Shown in pieces: positions 10,300 through 21,495 of a DNA stretch of 64,000 nucleotides. Within the stretch, counting starts at the first letter, position 1, and each line of letters starts with the position of its first letter. The notes beneath the pieces were generated by a model that ran no database searches, was not told the origin of the DNA, and saw only the letters and a list, made by a program, of their open reading frames with translations. The DNA is from Symsagittifera roscoffensis (lineage: Eukaryota; Xenacoelomorpha; Acoela; Convolutidae): assembly GCF_963678635.1 (NCBI RefSeq), contig NC_087068.1, positions 56,142,467 to 56,206,466 on the forward strand, written 5' to 3'. Position numbers and translations under genes: made by a program.

Positions 10300-12255
10300 T
10301 TTTATTGAAACAACTCGGCGAATCCCAATCATAAGGATTCAGACGAAGTCTCAAAAAATTACAGTTATTAATTATAGCGAAACTTTTGGTTGATAATGAG
10401 GACAATTTTAATCATCCTGCGAGGGAGAAGTTGATAGTTCCGATACCCAAACCGATGGAAGCGACCAAAATATAAGCCCAACCAGGCGCGAGAGAAGAAA
10501 AAAGTAAAACAAGCGGTACTTGCCTACAACAAAGAAGCTGGCTGACAAAAGAAGAAGATAACGCAAAGCATAATGGACTCAAGTTATGTGAATTTGATAA
10601 GAAGCTGAAGCCTCAATAGTATTTAGCACTAGGAACGAAGATCGGAAAAAATGTTGCACACAAAAACTCAGGCGGGAGAATCCTCGAAAATTTTTCCCAA
10701 ATTCTACTTTTTACATAACAACAATTTTAACTATTGATTGGTACAAGATTTTTAGACAAAGATAGAAAGACCAGAAATCCTTAGAGAAATTCCACAAAAA
10801 TTATTAGAATCATCCAAGAAACGTAAATTGGGATACTTGAATTCGAACTCAATAGACCTTTTATCATAATCAATATGAGAAATCTAGAAATTCAGAAGAC
10901 TTCATGCACCAGGTGCCTAACCCCAGAAACTGCTTAAAAGGTTTAAAGATTCACCAAGATTTAAAAACATTGGAAGTATCTATGGATAACGTTTGCATCT
11001 AATTAAGAGTAAACGTAAACTAAATCTGGTAGAAAACAATGCGTTTAAGAAAGACACTTTACATCTTGCCCCACTAGGAACCAAAATTTTAATAACTGCG
11101 GTCGGATAAATCACCTGAAATCGTAAAAATAATAGAAAATCAGCCAGTAACCAGACGAACGTGATAGATCAGAATCCTACAATTTCCAATCAACAATCCC
11201 AACGGGACAGCTCCCAGGAAAACCTCGAATTTAAAATTTCAATTGACAAAGAAAAAGTCTCTTTATTGCATCAGTAAACCAAATCGGTATTTTCTTTCGT
11301 TCTGAAAGTTTACTGCCAAAATTCTGAAGCTCATGAATTTTACTATGTCAAAACTTTTACGTGGAGCAGAAGAGTGTAATTTTTCCTGAAGAACAACTGA
11401 TTTTTCTTTTAAAAAATTTAAAACAATGTCTGATCGATCGAACCGATACACTTGAATACTCCTCCTGTAGAAACTGCTCTCATTTCCTCGGAAACGACCA
11501 TTGCTAGGTCCATTTTAGATAGAAAAATAACATTAAGCTCAAAACGAATGAAAACCAAAAAAAAATCCCTTCTCTTGGTCGGAACTTTTCGACACAAAAT
11601 TTCACTTTTTATCAAACAAGACCTGGAATTGATTTGAAAGAGTGAAGAAACATCCTGCAATTCGGAAGTTATCAAATATTTCACTATATAAACTGCACGT
11701 ATTCCAATGATGCATTCACTTTGATGGGAGAATGCCTGCTTGAGAACTTGCTTGAAAAACGCTATGCACAAACCCCACGTTAGAAATTAATAATGAAGAG
11801 CCTGTCTATTCAATTTATATGGTGGCGGAAAAATTACCGCGAGAAATAATTACACGGCGAGAGTTGCATCTAATGTTTGAAAGCAGAAAAAAATGGAAAA
11901 TTTCAACTTCGCCGGACTATCACCAATTGTGTGGGGCACAAAAACAATCTTAGTGTATTAAAAGAGTTTTTAAAATTCCCTCACTTCGAATTACATCAAG
12001 TACCTCAGCTAAATTTGTAATGTTCAATCAAAATTACCTCCACAAAGTTCCAAAATCTTTTCGAACAGACCAAGAATCAGGGTTTTTTCCATTACGAGAG
12101 TTTTGCCAGTATAAATTCACTAATTAGTCCTGCGGATAATCATAGAGCATCACTTTTGGTTGAACGACCGATGAGAACAATCAAGGAACGGTTAAGGATT
12201 AAGACTCAAGTTAACCCAAAACCAACATCGGAACTGGCTCTAATAAAATGCTAAA
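10300..12255 (+). pseudogene. Possible decayed LTR-retroelement pieces
   Basis: Short plus-strand segments have retroelement flavour but no intact frame. Around 11830-11880 a frame reads VAEKLPREIITRRE, which resembles the Lys-Leu-Pro segment of BEL/Pao gag proteins. At 12126-12256 a frame reads LLVERPMRTIKERLR before a stop, which resembles the (V/W)ER-x-x-R-x-x-K segment near the C-terminus of LTR-element integrases. The order gag-like then integrase-like suits one heavily deleted plus-strand element. Resemblance is by eye and weak. Confidence 0.3.
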
Positions 12256-12460
12256 ATGTTTTAAACCGGTAACCCAACAATCGTTATCTTGTTCACTTTT
12301 CGAAGCACACTGGAAAAAACACCGAAGTTTTTATGGCTTAATATAAGCAAACACACTTTGTCGGGCAATTTAGAATGGGTCATCCTCTTGTACGCTTGAT
12401 ATGAATAGAAAAAGAAAAAAGTATTATGCCGAGAAAAGAGACACAACTGGAACTGCAATA

Positions 12461-12672
12461 GCTCTTTTTCTCCCCCCCCCCCCCCCCCCCCACCTCACAC
12501 GAGCTTCAATATATTAGTGTAACGAGTGGTTTTACGAGGTTGAGTATGAAGACCAAATATGTTTGTCGTGGCCTTATTAGTCTGTATATAAATTTTCAAA
12601 ACAATCGGACAATCTTGTCAACAAATTTTTATGTAAAAAATAGCATGTGGGGGGGGAAAAAGAAAAAGAGCC
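12461..12672 (+). mobile_element. MITE family B copy (hAT-like), 8-bp TSD
   Basis: Terminal inverted repeats GCTCTTTTTC... and ...GAAAAAGAGCC flank a ~210 bp body. The body contains a long C-run, the CACCTCACACGAGCTTCAAT block and the ACCAAATATGTTTGTCGTGG block. The 8-bp sequence CTGCAATA lies on both sides (12453-12460 and 12673-12680), a clear target-site duplication; one terminal G is missing at the left. No coding sequence. Confidence 0.85.
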
Positions 12673-13212
12673 CTGCAATACTATGTTAAAGAGAGACATT
12701 TTGGACGACGAAGACAACTTTTCACCCAAACACTTAGCTAACCTTGCTAGATTTGCAACCACAACTACGATTTGAGCTTGTTTGAAAAATGTTCATACGG
12801 GTTATTGCAAGAAGAAAATGTTGTTAAAACTAGTTACCTTGTTTAAGCATTAATAATTTTTCTGTTCACATTATCCGATTTTTTCAAAAAAAAATGGCAT
12901 GCGGACTGATTAGGCAATGAAAAACAAAATTAGTCTTGTACCCAATAATGTAAAACCCCTCGTTGAACAATAAAATTGATGATTACTTAAAGTTGGAGAT
13001 GAAAAAGAGCCCAAAAGTCAATTTAAACTGGCATAAAGTATTCAAATTATAGGTGGGGGGGGGGGGGCTTGACAATGATGAATAAACTTCAGCATTGTTG
13101 CCGAATAATTTCAAACGCTGAATAAATTCTAAGAAAATTTTTGCTTTTATCTTGTCAAACCGCGGACAAAATGCGATTCAACTTGAGGAAGAGTAGAACA
13201 ACAATTCAAAAC

Positions 13213-13418
13213 GGCTTTTCCCCCCTTCAAATTCAATTTTGAAAAGCCTATTTAACGTTGTCACCAATGCAAATGAAATATGGCGTGGTGAACAAATCGA
13301 TAATTCTGAACAGATTTGTTCTTCATACTTTACAGCGTATCACGCATTTAGCCCGTAATAACCACGTAAAACAAATAAAAAACTCGGTATTTTGAAAGGG
13401 GGGAACTGGAAAAGAGCC
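13213..13418 (+). mobile_element. MITE family A copy
   Basis: The body has the family A core: AACGTTGTC, GGCGTGGTGAACAAATCGAT, TTGTTCTTCATACTTTACAG and a right end GGGGGGAACTGGAAAAGAGCC. The left end is shortened (GGCTTTTCCCCCC) by an internal deletion of the usual TIR. No clear TSD is visible. Confidence 0.75.
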
Positions 13419-13507
13419 TTTGAAATTTTTGGTTCTAATAAAGGTCATAAAGAGGCACAGCAAACGGCAATTCTTGCTTTCAGTTTTCATATATGATTTA
13501 AATGCTT

Positions 13508-13695
13508 GGCTCAACCCCCCATCCCCCCCCCTCCCCACACGTTTTACAAGGTTAATTTTGAAGATCACATTTGTTTGCCAAGGACTAATTAGGCCATATG
13601 CCAATTTTTATAACAATCGAATAATGTGAACCACATTTTTATTTGTAAACTTTTTTGCAGGGTTGATGGGGGAGGGGGTGGAAGGAAAAAGAGCC
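13508..13695 (+). mobile_element. MITE family B copy, degenerate left end
   Basis: The left end is GGCTCAACCCCCC, the right end GGAAGGAAAAAGAGCC. The core TTTTACAAGGTTAATTTTGA and the Cys-free AT-rich middle match other B copies. Flanks AAATGCTT and GAATGGTT agree at six of eight positions, consistent with an old 8-bp TSD. Confidence 0.7.
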
Positions 13696-13815
13696 GAATG
13701 GTTTCTTACCCCGACTTCGAAGGGGGTAGTAACAGCAAATCAGTAGTTTTACATGTAAAGTTCAACTGTGGGTGAGATATAACTTTTTCAAGCCCTTACC
13801 GCCACAACTGATTTC

Positions 13816-14051
13816 AGCTCTTTTTCCTTCCCCCCACCCACCTGCAAATTTTTACAAGTAAGTTTGTTGACCACATTGTCCGATTTTTATGAAAACTGAC
13901 ATATAGACTAATTAGGCCATGGCAAACATATTTGGTCTTCATAATCAACCTCGTAAAACCACTCGTTACACTACAAAATTGAAGCTCGTCTGTGGTGTGG
14001 GTGGGTGGGGGGGGGGGGGGGGGGAGGGTAGCGGGGGGAGGAAAAAGAGCC
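13816..14051 (-). mobile_element. MITE family B copy in reverse orientation
   Basis: The ends are AGCTCTTTTTCC and GGAAAAAGAGCC. The core is the reverse complement of other B copies (CATGGCAAACATATTTGGTC). A G-run of about 20 lies near the right end. Flanks CTGATTTC and TTGATTTC match at seven of eight positions, supporting an 8-bp TSD. Confidence 0.8.
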
Positions 14052-14295
14052 TTGATTTCTTTCTAAGTTAAATGTATCTCATTATTGCTTGTATACTGTT
14101 TCGAAATTTGGCATGCATGGTAATTACTCATTTACGAACAGAAGTGATTTTCATTTTTAACCTGTTAAAATTGATATGGTTTAAGTGGAATATTTTTTGT
14201 TGGGATGATGGAAACGGTGAGAGAAATTTAAAAAGGTTTTTAAATAGTCCTGGGGAGCGATTGGGCTGTTAGGTGATAGAGCGTACAGTTTTTCC

Positions 14296-14509
14296 GGCTC
14301 TTTTCCAGTTCCCCCCTTTCAAATTCAATTTTTAAAAGTCTATTTAACGTTGTCGTAATGCAATGAAATTAAGCGTGGTGAACAAATCGACAATTCTGAA
14401 CAGATTTGTTCTTCATACTTTGCAGCGTAAGATCACGCATTCAGCCGTAATAAAACGTAAAACAAATATAAAACTCGGTATTTTGAAAAGGGGGAACTGG
14501 AAAAGAGCC
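14296..14509 (+). mobile_element. MITE family A copy with perfect 8-bp TSD
   Basis: Left end GGCTCTTTTCCAGTTCCCCC and right end GGGGGAACTGGAAAAGAGCC form a TIR of about 28 bp when the adjoining TTTCAAA/TTTGAAA is included. The sequence GTTTTTCC directly flanks both sides (14288-14295 and 14510-14517). An 8-bp TSD with short TIRs is typical of the hAT superfamily. No open frame longer than chance. Confidence 0.92.
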
Positions 14510-15366
14510 GTTTTTCCTCTCTAAAATCACCATATTGTCATAACAGGTGTCTCTAGGCATAATTCATTATATGAAAATGATTTATACAAAATCTTTCAGC
14601 AGGTTTTGTCTTACCTTCCAGAAGGATTTGTCGCTGACAGACATTTGTCACTTTTCAGTAGAAAAAGCTGCAGCACAAAATTTATGAGTAAGTCGATTCA
14701 ATACTGTTCAGATCAAAATACCATAAAAACAATTCTCGCGTTATCAACTGCGACGTAAATTTTTTAAATTGATGCCAACAAAATAATCAAAGAAAATTTT
14801 TGTGAGGTGGTAAGAATTCAACGCATGAAAAACAACAATTATTGATAACCAGCTTAGCTTAAGTATAAAGTGTCATTGTCATTTTTAGCACTGAAGCTTC
14901 AAATTTTTAATTAATTGAAGCTTTTAAAAGCTTTTACGGGAGAGCAGAATATGCTGCAAATACAAACATGCTCAAACAAACCATTGCGTGCAAATTGTGA
15001 TAATTTTTGGCCTAATCTTGTAAATTATTTAATTTTACGTGCATTATTTCAATTATATCCTGGAGCACGTGAAAAATTAGTTAGTTGGCATAATTTGTCA
15101 ATTTGAAAAAAAAAGTCCAAAATTTGAAAATCATATCAGAAAACAGAATTACAAAGTGACCGGAAAAGCCGGTAGAGAGAGCCAAATATTTGTTAAATTA
15201 GATCTTTTGATTTTTCATGAGGGATCTGAAAATGTGTGTGATCGACCTAACAACAGGACGATATCTTTTTTTTTTGAAAATTCGTTACATCTAGGATACG
15301 AACCTACCTCTCTGGTGCTAATCTTTGGTAACCGTTTTTGACTGACAAAACATCAGCCTTAAAATT
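14510..15366. other. Non-coding spacer between MITEs
   Basis: No exon, RNA gene or repeat is recognised in this stretch; its open frames are short and without domain resemblance. Confidence 0.4.
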
Positions 15367-15580
15367 GGCTCTTTTCCAGTTCCCCCCCTTCAAATGCAAT
15401 TTTGAAAAGTCGTTTTAACGTTGTCATAATGCATTGAAATTTGGCGTGGTGAACAAATCGACAACTCTGAACAGATTTGTTCTTCATACTTTACAGCGTA
15501 ACATCACGCATTTAGCCGTAATAACACGTAAAACAAACATAAAACTCGATATTTTGAAAGGGGGGAACTGGAAAAGAGCC
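15367..15580 (+). mobile_element. MITE family A copy with perfect 8-bp TSD
   Basis: Ends GGCTCTTTTCCAGTTCCCCC and GGGGGAACTGGAAAAGAGCC, the same orientation as the copy at 14296. TTAAAATT flanks both sides (15359-15366 and 15581-15588). This is independent evidence for 8-bp target duplication. Confidence 0.92.
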
Positions 15581-17275
15581 TTAAAATTTTACAAAAGGCG
15601 CCGATAAATGCTCATTTTGTGGAGATTGACGTCGGTTCTTCCCAACCCACCTCACACCTGTTTGCCTGTTTTTCAAAGATAAGTTGAAATCTAATGATAG
15701 TTCGACAAAACTTTTGAAAGAACATTTTTCCACTTTTTATAATAATTTTGTTTTCAACCACATGTTCTCACTGGAATAAATAGCAATAAATTGAGTTCTT
15801 GTTTCTTAAAAATTACTAAAAATCAATGTTGTGAAAACTCTGTCACTGTTTGACTTTGACCCAGGTTTTGCCAATGATGTAAAAAAACGATACTCGTCAA
15901 TAGACAAACGTACGTTTTAAAACTTCAAGTATTGTTCTTTAAATTTACGGCAAATGATTTTTTTTTCGGGATCGTATTTACCACAAAATCTGCATTTACC
16001 GGAATACATCATTCGTCAGATACAGAATCGTTTTTTGCCTACAACGCACACCTAAAGTAGCCAAAACGATCTACTGCAATCCAGAAAGAAAGACTCAACC
16101 GCCGACACCGTGACACGAAATTAGCTAAACAAAAACCCCGCAGCCGACCACTTTCTTAGTGCTCCCTGGATCTACACAAACTTTTGAATATAGAAAAACA
16201 GTTAAAACATGTTTTTTTTTTGTGTCCTAAAATTCATTATCTCAAATTGTTGAAGTAAGCAAGCAAGACTTAGCTTCGCTGTAAGCTAGCAGCCCCAAAA
16301 TCCAAAAAAAATGACAAAAAATTGAAAATATTGATTTTCATACAAAAAAGTTGGCAGAAACGTCAATTTTTTTCTGTCGAGACAGAAAAAACAGCAAAAA
16401 CGTCCAAATTGACATTTTTGGTCAAAAACTTTGATTTTTCAATACTTTAGATTCCAAAAAATGCAAATTTTTGGAAAACGCATCTAGTTTCTTATAGAAC
16501 TTGTTGGACTTGATGAAAGCATAAAACAGGCCTGAAAGTTTTCACCAAAAAGAAGAAATTATTTGAAACCCTTACAAAAACAGCGTAATGAAATCGAAAC
16601 GTGCTGCTGCTAAGCTATGTTAGTCAAATTAGTCAAGGGTAACCAGTAGACTCCTTTTAAAGCAGGTCGCTTGACTTCTGCTAAAAAATTTTTTACTCAG
16701 GGTGCTACTGGACTCCATGTCGCGTTCTGCTAATCCGAACTTGTTTCCCAAATATAAAAGTTCATTGGTTACGTTTCCAACGTAACCAACACTGGATAGC
16801 AATTTTACAACTAAAGAACATACTTAGTCGATATATAGTATTATAAATTCAATAAGTTAATGAAAGGCTGAAAAAAACGACAATAGTTACAGTAAACTGA
16901 AAGAGTCAGACATTAATTTATATTATCGTATCATACAAAACAACTAAGAAAAAGTAGAAACACAGATTAGAGAATCTTGGTCAAAGTATATTGTCAAATT
17001 TCATTGGTTAAAACCAGTTTTTTCTAGATTTCAAAGCTTGGTTAAAGAAAGAGAAAGCAGAGGAGCATAAGCAAAAGAGTACATGCACGGACAAACAAAA
17101 ACAGAGGTTCTATTTTAGTTAAAAAAAAACTGTTAAATTTTTTGAGTACAACTGAAAGAATTGTGATAAAGACTGATTTCCGGCATGTATCCTCTGTAAA
17201 TGGCGCACACGCATTGTTGAAGTGCTCGGTGTTCAAGGAGAAAACCCCGACTTAGAGAGCAAAACGTTCAGCAGA

Positions 17276-17450
17276 AAAAACGCCGTACTTTGCTTGTCTG
17301 AGTGTCGCCGAGCTAAAAACTGCTCCAAAGCAGACTGCACTAGCACCTATTATAAAGCTTTTCATGGGGTTAACCGAGTATGCCGCAATCGAGATCCCGA
17401 CAAAACACACACTAACTCAGCTAGCGTTACGAGAAAAAATAGCAAACACA
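17276..17450 (+). pseudogene. BEL/Pao gag zinc-knuckle-like remnant
   Basis: The frame reads CLSECRRAKNCSKADC followed by YYKAFHG. BEL/Pao gag proteins carry Cys/His clusters of the type C-x-x-C/G-H-x-x-x-x-C followed by C and a K-H-x-x-L-L-H box; here several positions are altered. It lies between the putative left LTR and the RT piece, as expected. Confidence 0.45.
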
Positions 17451-18504
17451 TGTGCTAACAGAGCAACTCAAAAAACCAAAAATTAACCAAGGAAAAAATT
17501 GTTAGGAACTGATTAGCGATCGTCAAATCAAGTAGGGCGGACACCCCCTCCTCGGTCCAGTACTTGCAAATTGTGTCATTCTAATTAATCAGTCGAAACT
17601 GGTTTTTGATTTAGTGCCAATTCTTAGACTTGAACTGTCATCAAAATCATATGAAGTTGACTGTCTGACGCAGTGTGTTTCAGCATCAAAACAATTTTGG
17701 TTACAAAATAGAACAATCAACTTTCTAAGATTGCGTTTTTAGATCTGACGCTCAATGGTAACAAGGTAACTGATAATGTTAAAACGACGAAAGATTAAAT
17801 GAATTTTGACAAACTCGAATGTAAACATGATATAGCTATCTCCGTTAAAAACGAAAAGAAAAGTGGTACAGATACAGTCAGAATTTCCGCCTTGAAAAGC
17901 AAGTGTTCTTAGTTTGCTCCGAAACGTCCAATTGATTCTAAATATGCCCAACTAGAATGAATAAATGGTCATGACTCGGTCCAGTTATTAGGCCAGAAGA
18001 GAAGAGTAGCTTAGGAGTGAGTAAGGCTGACCTAAACAACACATCCGATGCCGACGCCTAGGTTGGGTTTTAGGCTGTTCTCTGCCGACAGCTTTTGGTT
18101 TCACCACGTGCTTTGAGTGTAGAATCGAAGACAATAAACTTGCCACCCAAGTAACGTCCTGATATGATCTAGAGTCGTATGGTGCCTTTAAACAGGAAAA
18201 CCCGCGTTCCACGGCTGACAAAAAGCATCTGGATTACTCGAATTATCAACAATTCATGACGATGAAAGATATGGCGTAGGCATGCTCTGGGCAGAAGAGA
18301 TTGTCACGCTTCCGGATACTTACATTCGGCACCTTCTTACCTAAACTGATCCGCAAAAAAGCGTTTGCAAAAAACCTCAAAACTCAGAGATCAATTCTCA
18401 AAACTATTAAAAAGTTTTTGAGCAATAGATACGTGATAAACGTTCTTCCGCGTTAACTTTCACATCGCAGTAACCACGAGTAGTGTCTCCATCACCATCC
18501 CGAA

Positions 18505-18966
18505 GTGAATCCGATTAAGCTTGGTAATGGGAGACGTATCCCTAACGGAGCAGCTAAAATTCTTGGCTCATCTTTGAACAAAATTTTGCTTCTAGGACCC
18601 GAGCTGCTGCAAAATCGTGTTCGTTTCCCCCTTTGTTTTCGTAACTGTCAATATAATGTCACGGCTGATATTGAAAATTGTTCCTACAGGGTGAAGTTGC
18701 GCCAAGGACGAACCTTCTCTTTTCTTTCTGTGGAGAGAGGATCGCATAGCCAATGTTTTTGTGAATCAGTACACAAAGCTTATCTTTGGTGCAAGAGATT
18801 CGCCGATGTGGTTAACTGATGCGTTGCCAGGACCTATAACGGATATCCGGGCGATTTTCCCTGGCGCAGCTTTGGCAGTTCTTGAAAACGTCTAATGGAC
18901 GACTGCTTAGACTCCTCTGAGAATCCCGAAATTGCGCTTGAATTAAATCGAGAATCAGTCAAATTT
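18505..18966 (+). pseudogene. BEL/Pao reverse transcriptase remnant
   Basis: The first part contains GAAKILGSSLNKILLLGPEL and then NVTADIEN. This matches the BEL/Pao pattern of AAA-x-x-x-G-x-SLN-x-x-LL-x-GP-x-L followed by the catalytic-Asp motif ADIE. After a stop at 18817 a shifted frame has FPGAALAVLEN, then, after another frame change at about 18893, MDDCLDSSENPEIA. The MDDCLDS corresponds to the (Y)xDDCLDS active-site motif typical of this clade. At least one frameshift and several stops separate the motifs. Confidence 0.8.
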
Positions 18967-20151
18967 TAAGCGACATGTTGTCTAAAACCCGATAACCGCA
19001 CCGCAAACTGGAAGAAAACACTTTTTGGGAAATCTTAGGGGATTAGTCTTCACAATTTCTCGATCTCAAAAGGGACCACTTTAATTAAAATTTTGTTTTT
19101 CTTAGTGGTGTATACCGAGAGCTTACAAGCTCTCTAATGCAAAAAAGTGTAATCAGATTTGTTTTTGATCCCTTTGGTTTCGTAGTTCCGGACTCCGTAC
19201 GAGCACTATCACATGTTTGAAGTACTTAGCGTATTCACGGCCTGAAACGGGATGTTGATAGCGTTGAAATGAAATGAAAGTTTCTCGCGTGGCAATCTGT
19301 CTCGGCCAGATGAAGATATGACAAAGTAGTTTTATCGCACCCCTTGTTTGCAATGAATTATAATTACTTGAGAAAATTCAGAAGAACTAAATTGAGCTCT
19401 ATTTTTTTTCTCCGAAGACGAGTAAAACACTCAAAGGAAAAAGAAGTTTCGTTGCAAATAGGGTTGGAAACACTCTCAAAACTACGACTGGCGATCACTG
19501 GTTTCTCTTATTGAGTGGAGACGATCCTGATGACACAGCAACAAGAAAAAAATCTGACGTTTCTTTGAAAATCAGCAGTAGGTTGAATGGTCCTAGCTTT
19601 TCGGTATATTCGCTTTTCTGGTCGGCATGTGACCTATAAAAAGCGTAGAGTTGGCTTCTACTTTTGGTAAACAAATGCAGAAAACACAGCCTATCTTGTT
19701 TGCATGAGACAAGTTCAACTCCTTCCGAAAACACCAGTGCGAGATCTCTTATGGTCAAGTTCATATTAAACCACAAGCATTATTCTTCTAAAGCAAAAAC
19801 AAAACAGATCCAGTTGCTTTAAAAACATCAAATGAGAGACTATTTTTGCTTTGTAAAAAAAAACTAATTTGAGGCTGATTTCTTCTTATTGTTCCGCAAA
19901 AAGCTGTCAAAATTAAAGACGTATCGCATTATACACACTCTTTATTGGAAACGACGGCATCAACAGGGAGCATCGTTTTTTCAACAGCTCGCGGAAATGG
20001 AATATGATGCTAAATCTCCTATCATTTTTGAATGCAGGCTTATCTTTGTAAAAATATTTGTCGGATGTTTTGATTGTCCATATCAGAACTAAATTATGGA
20101 TTATCTGCGGCAATAAATCAATTAGAGTTTGCAATTCTGAGCCTTCGAGCA

Positions 20152-20244
20152 GTTTTGCATACTGTTGAAGATCATTGCTTCTTCTGTAGGGAGAGTAAAG
20201 CAAAAACTATCGCAATAATGATGGCAGAGCTTCCAGTAGATTGG
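20152..20244 (+). pseudogene. BEL/Pao integrase zinc-binding remnant
   Basis: The frame contains CFFCRESKAKTIAIMMAELP. The C-x-x-C pair followed by R-x-x-x-AK and MA-x-LP is characteristic of the HHCC domain end of BEL/Pao integrases. The upstream His pair is only partly recognisable. Confidence 0.75.
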
Positions 20245-20430
20245 TTTTTTATAGTCGGTAGTCCTTGAAACTTGCGGTTTGGATTACTTTGGACCCTTTC
20301 ACTTCTTAATCCAAATAAGAAAGGCGAAAATGTATTTTATTTACGTGTATAACCACAAAGGTCTTTAAAAATGGAATTTATTTAGTCTATGAATACAAGC
20401 TCTTGTGTAACGGTGATCGAAACATTGATT

Positions 20431-20513
20431 GTTGTTCGCGGAACTCCGTCCTTCGTTTGGTCTGATGTTGTTACGAACTATGCGGGAGCCGAGCGAGAAC
20501 TCGTGCTCTAAAT
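20431..20513 (+). pseudogene. BEL/Pao integrase core remnant
   Basis: The frame reads VVRGTPSFVWSDVVTNYAGA followed by ERELVL and a stop. It aligns by eye with the RG-x-P-x-x-x-x-SD-NGTNF-x-GA-x-x-EL segment of the integrase catalytic core. The usual NG is replaced by VV, so the core is mutated. Confidence 0.8.
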
Positions 20514-20570
20514 TCAGTCTTTGGGAATGCAAGCACCTGCACAGCTGGCACACAAATTTTTGAAAAAATC

Positions 20571-20757
20571 AATCCTCCGGCTCTTCCGCATCACAATGGG
20601 TCATACGAACGACCTTTTTGCTGCTGCAAGCAAATGTTCTACGCAACTTTAGGGAAAAGAAAACTCACAAGTGAAGTTCGCGAAACAACTTTCTGCCTTG
20701 TAGAACATTCACTGAGCATTTGCCTTATAAATCAGCTAGTGCAGGCCATCATATTTT
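20571..20757 (+). pseudogene. BEL/Pao integrase C-terminal core remnant
   Basis: A frame different from that at 20431 begins NPPALPHHNGSYER and continues with CKQMFYATLGKRKLTSEVRE. This matches the NPP-x-x-PH-x-GG-x-WER ... K-x-x-LY-x-x-L segment of BEL/Pao integrases, including the catalytic-Glu region (YER for WER). The frame change after 20513 shows decay. Confidence 0.8.
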
Positions 20758-21495
20758 TCAACTCCTAAGCAAATTTTGTTAAGCGGAAATGGTACTGGCT
20801 TCCTTCGCTCTCATTCTAGGAGCCCTTTGACCACCGTAAAAAGTAGGTCCATGCACAGAGTTACATGAACTCGATATGGAGCCGTTAGCTTTGCGAGTAT
20901 ACGCTAATCTGAATAAGCTAGCAGGACGGCACGCAAATGTTGATGTTTAAATTGAAATTGATGATTTAGTTTGATTTTTTGGCGAAAGCAGTCGTTATTC
21001 TTTGGCTCGTATTAAGAACCTTGATTATAGAGAAGACCAAATTGCTGAATCTGCTGTAATTACAACCCGCACCAGAGGACTAAAGCCGCATCGGACTTTT
21101 AAAAAACCCCATTTTTTGCTTGTTAGTGGGCCAAGGTTATTCAGATTGAAATTAGGTTAAAATGTTGAGCAAGAAAATAAAGTGCGAGAAATTAGGTTAA
21201 AATTTTTAAAAAATCAACGATGCCGAAAAATCTCTTTGTTTGCCTTTAAAATTTCTCTTAAAAGTTGCCCATTTTTTTCAATGATGTACATATTTGATAC
21301 ACGTTAACAGATAACTCTATTTTTTAAAACTTCAAATATGGTTCGTTAAATTGACGCAAATGATTGTTCTCTGGAAATGTTTTCACTGAAATGTTTGCAT
21401 TTACCGGAATACTATAATTAGACAGATACAGAATTGTTTTTTTTTTACTACAACACATACAGGAAATAGCAGAAACCGTTTATCTGCATTCGAAG

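Larger units (their letters stand above)
15815..21495 (+). mobile_element. Decayed BEL/Pao LTR retrotransposon
   Basis: Diverged direct repeats at about 15815-16085 and 21205-21495 share blocks such as CAATGATGTA, TTTTAAAACTTCAA, GCATTTACCGGAATAC and CAGATACAGAAT. They look like LTR remnants; the true LTR ends are not certain. Between them, on the plus strand and in the expected order, lie a Cys/His gag-like piece (17.28 kb), reverse transcriptase pieces (18.5-18.97 kb), an integrase zinc-binding piece (20.15 kb), an integrase core piece (20.43 kb) and an integrase C-terminal piece (20.57 kb). Reading frames are broken by stops and frameshifts, so the copy is inactive. BEL/Pao elements are found in animal genomes, which fits the host. 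Confidence 0.8.

Noticed and set aside
11418-11771. A 117-codon minus-strand open frame
   Set aside because: No domain resemblance and no splice partner; codon make-up looks random, and the surrounding sequence looks like plus-strand retroelement debris.
17042-17236. Minus-strand open frame with a hydrophobic end, possible small membrane protein
   Set aside because: It lies antisense within the BEL/Pao relic and has no initiation or splice context.
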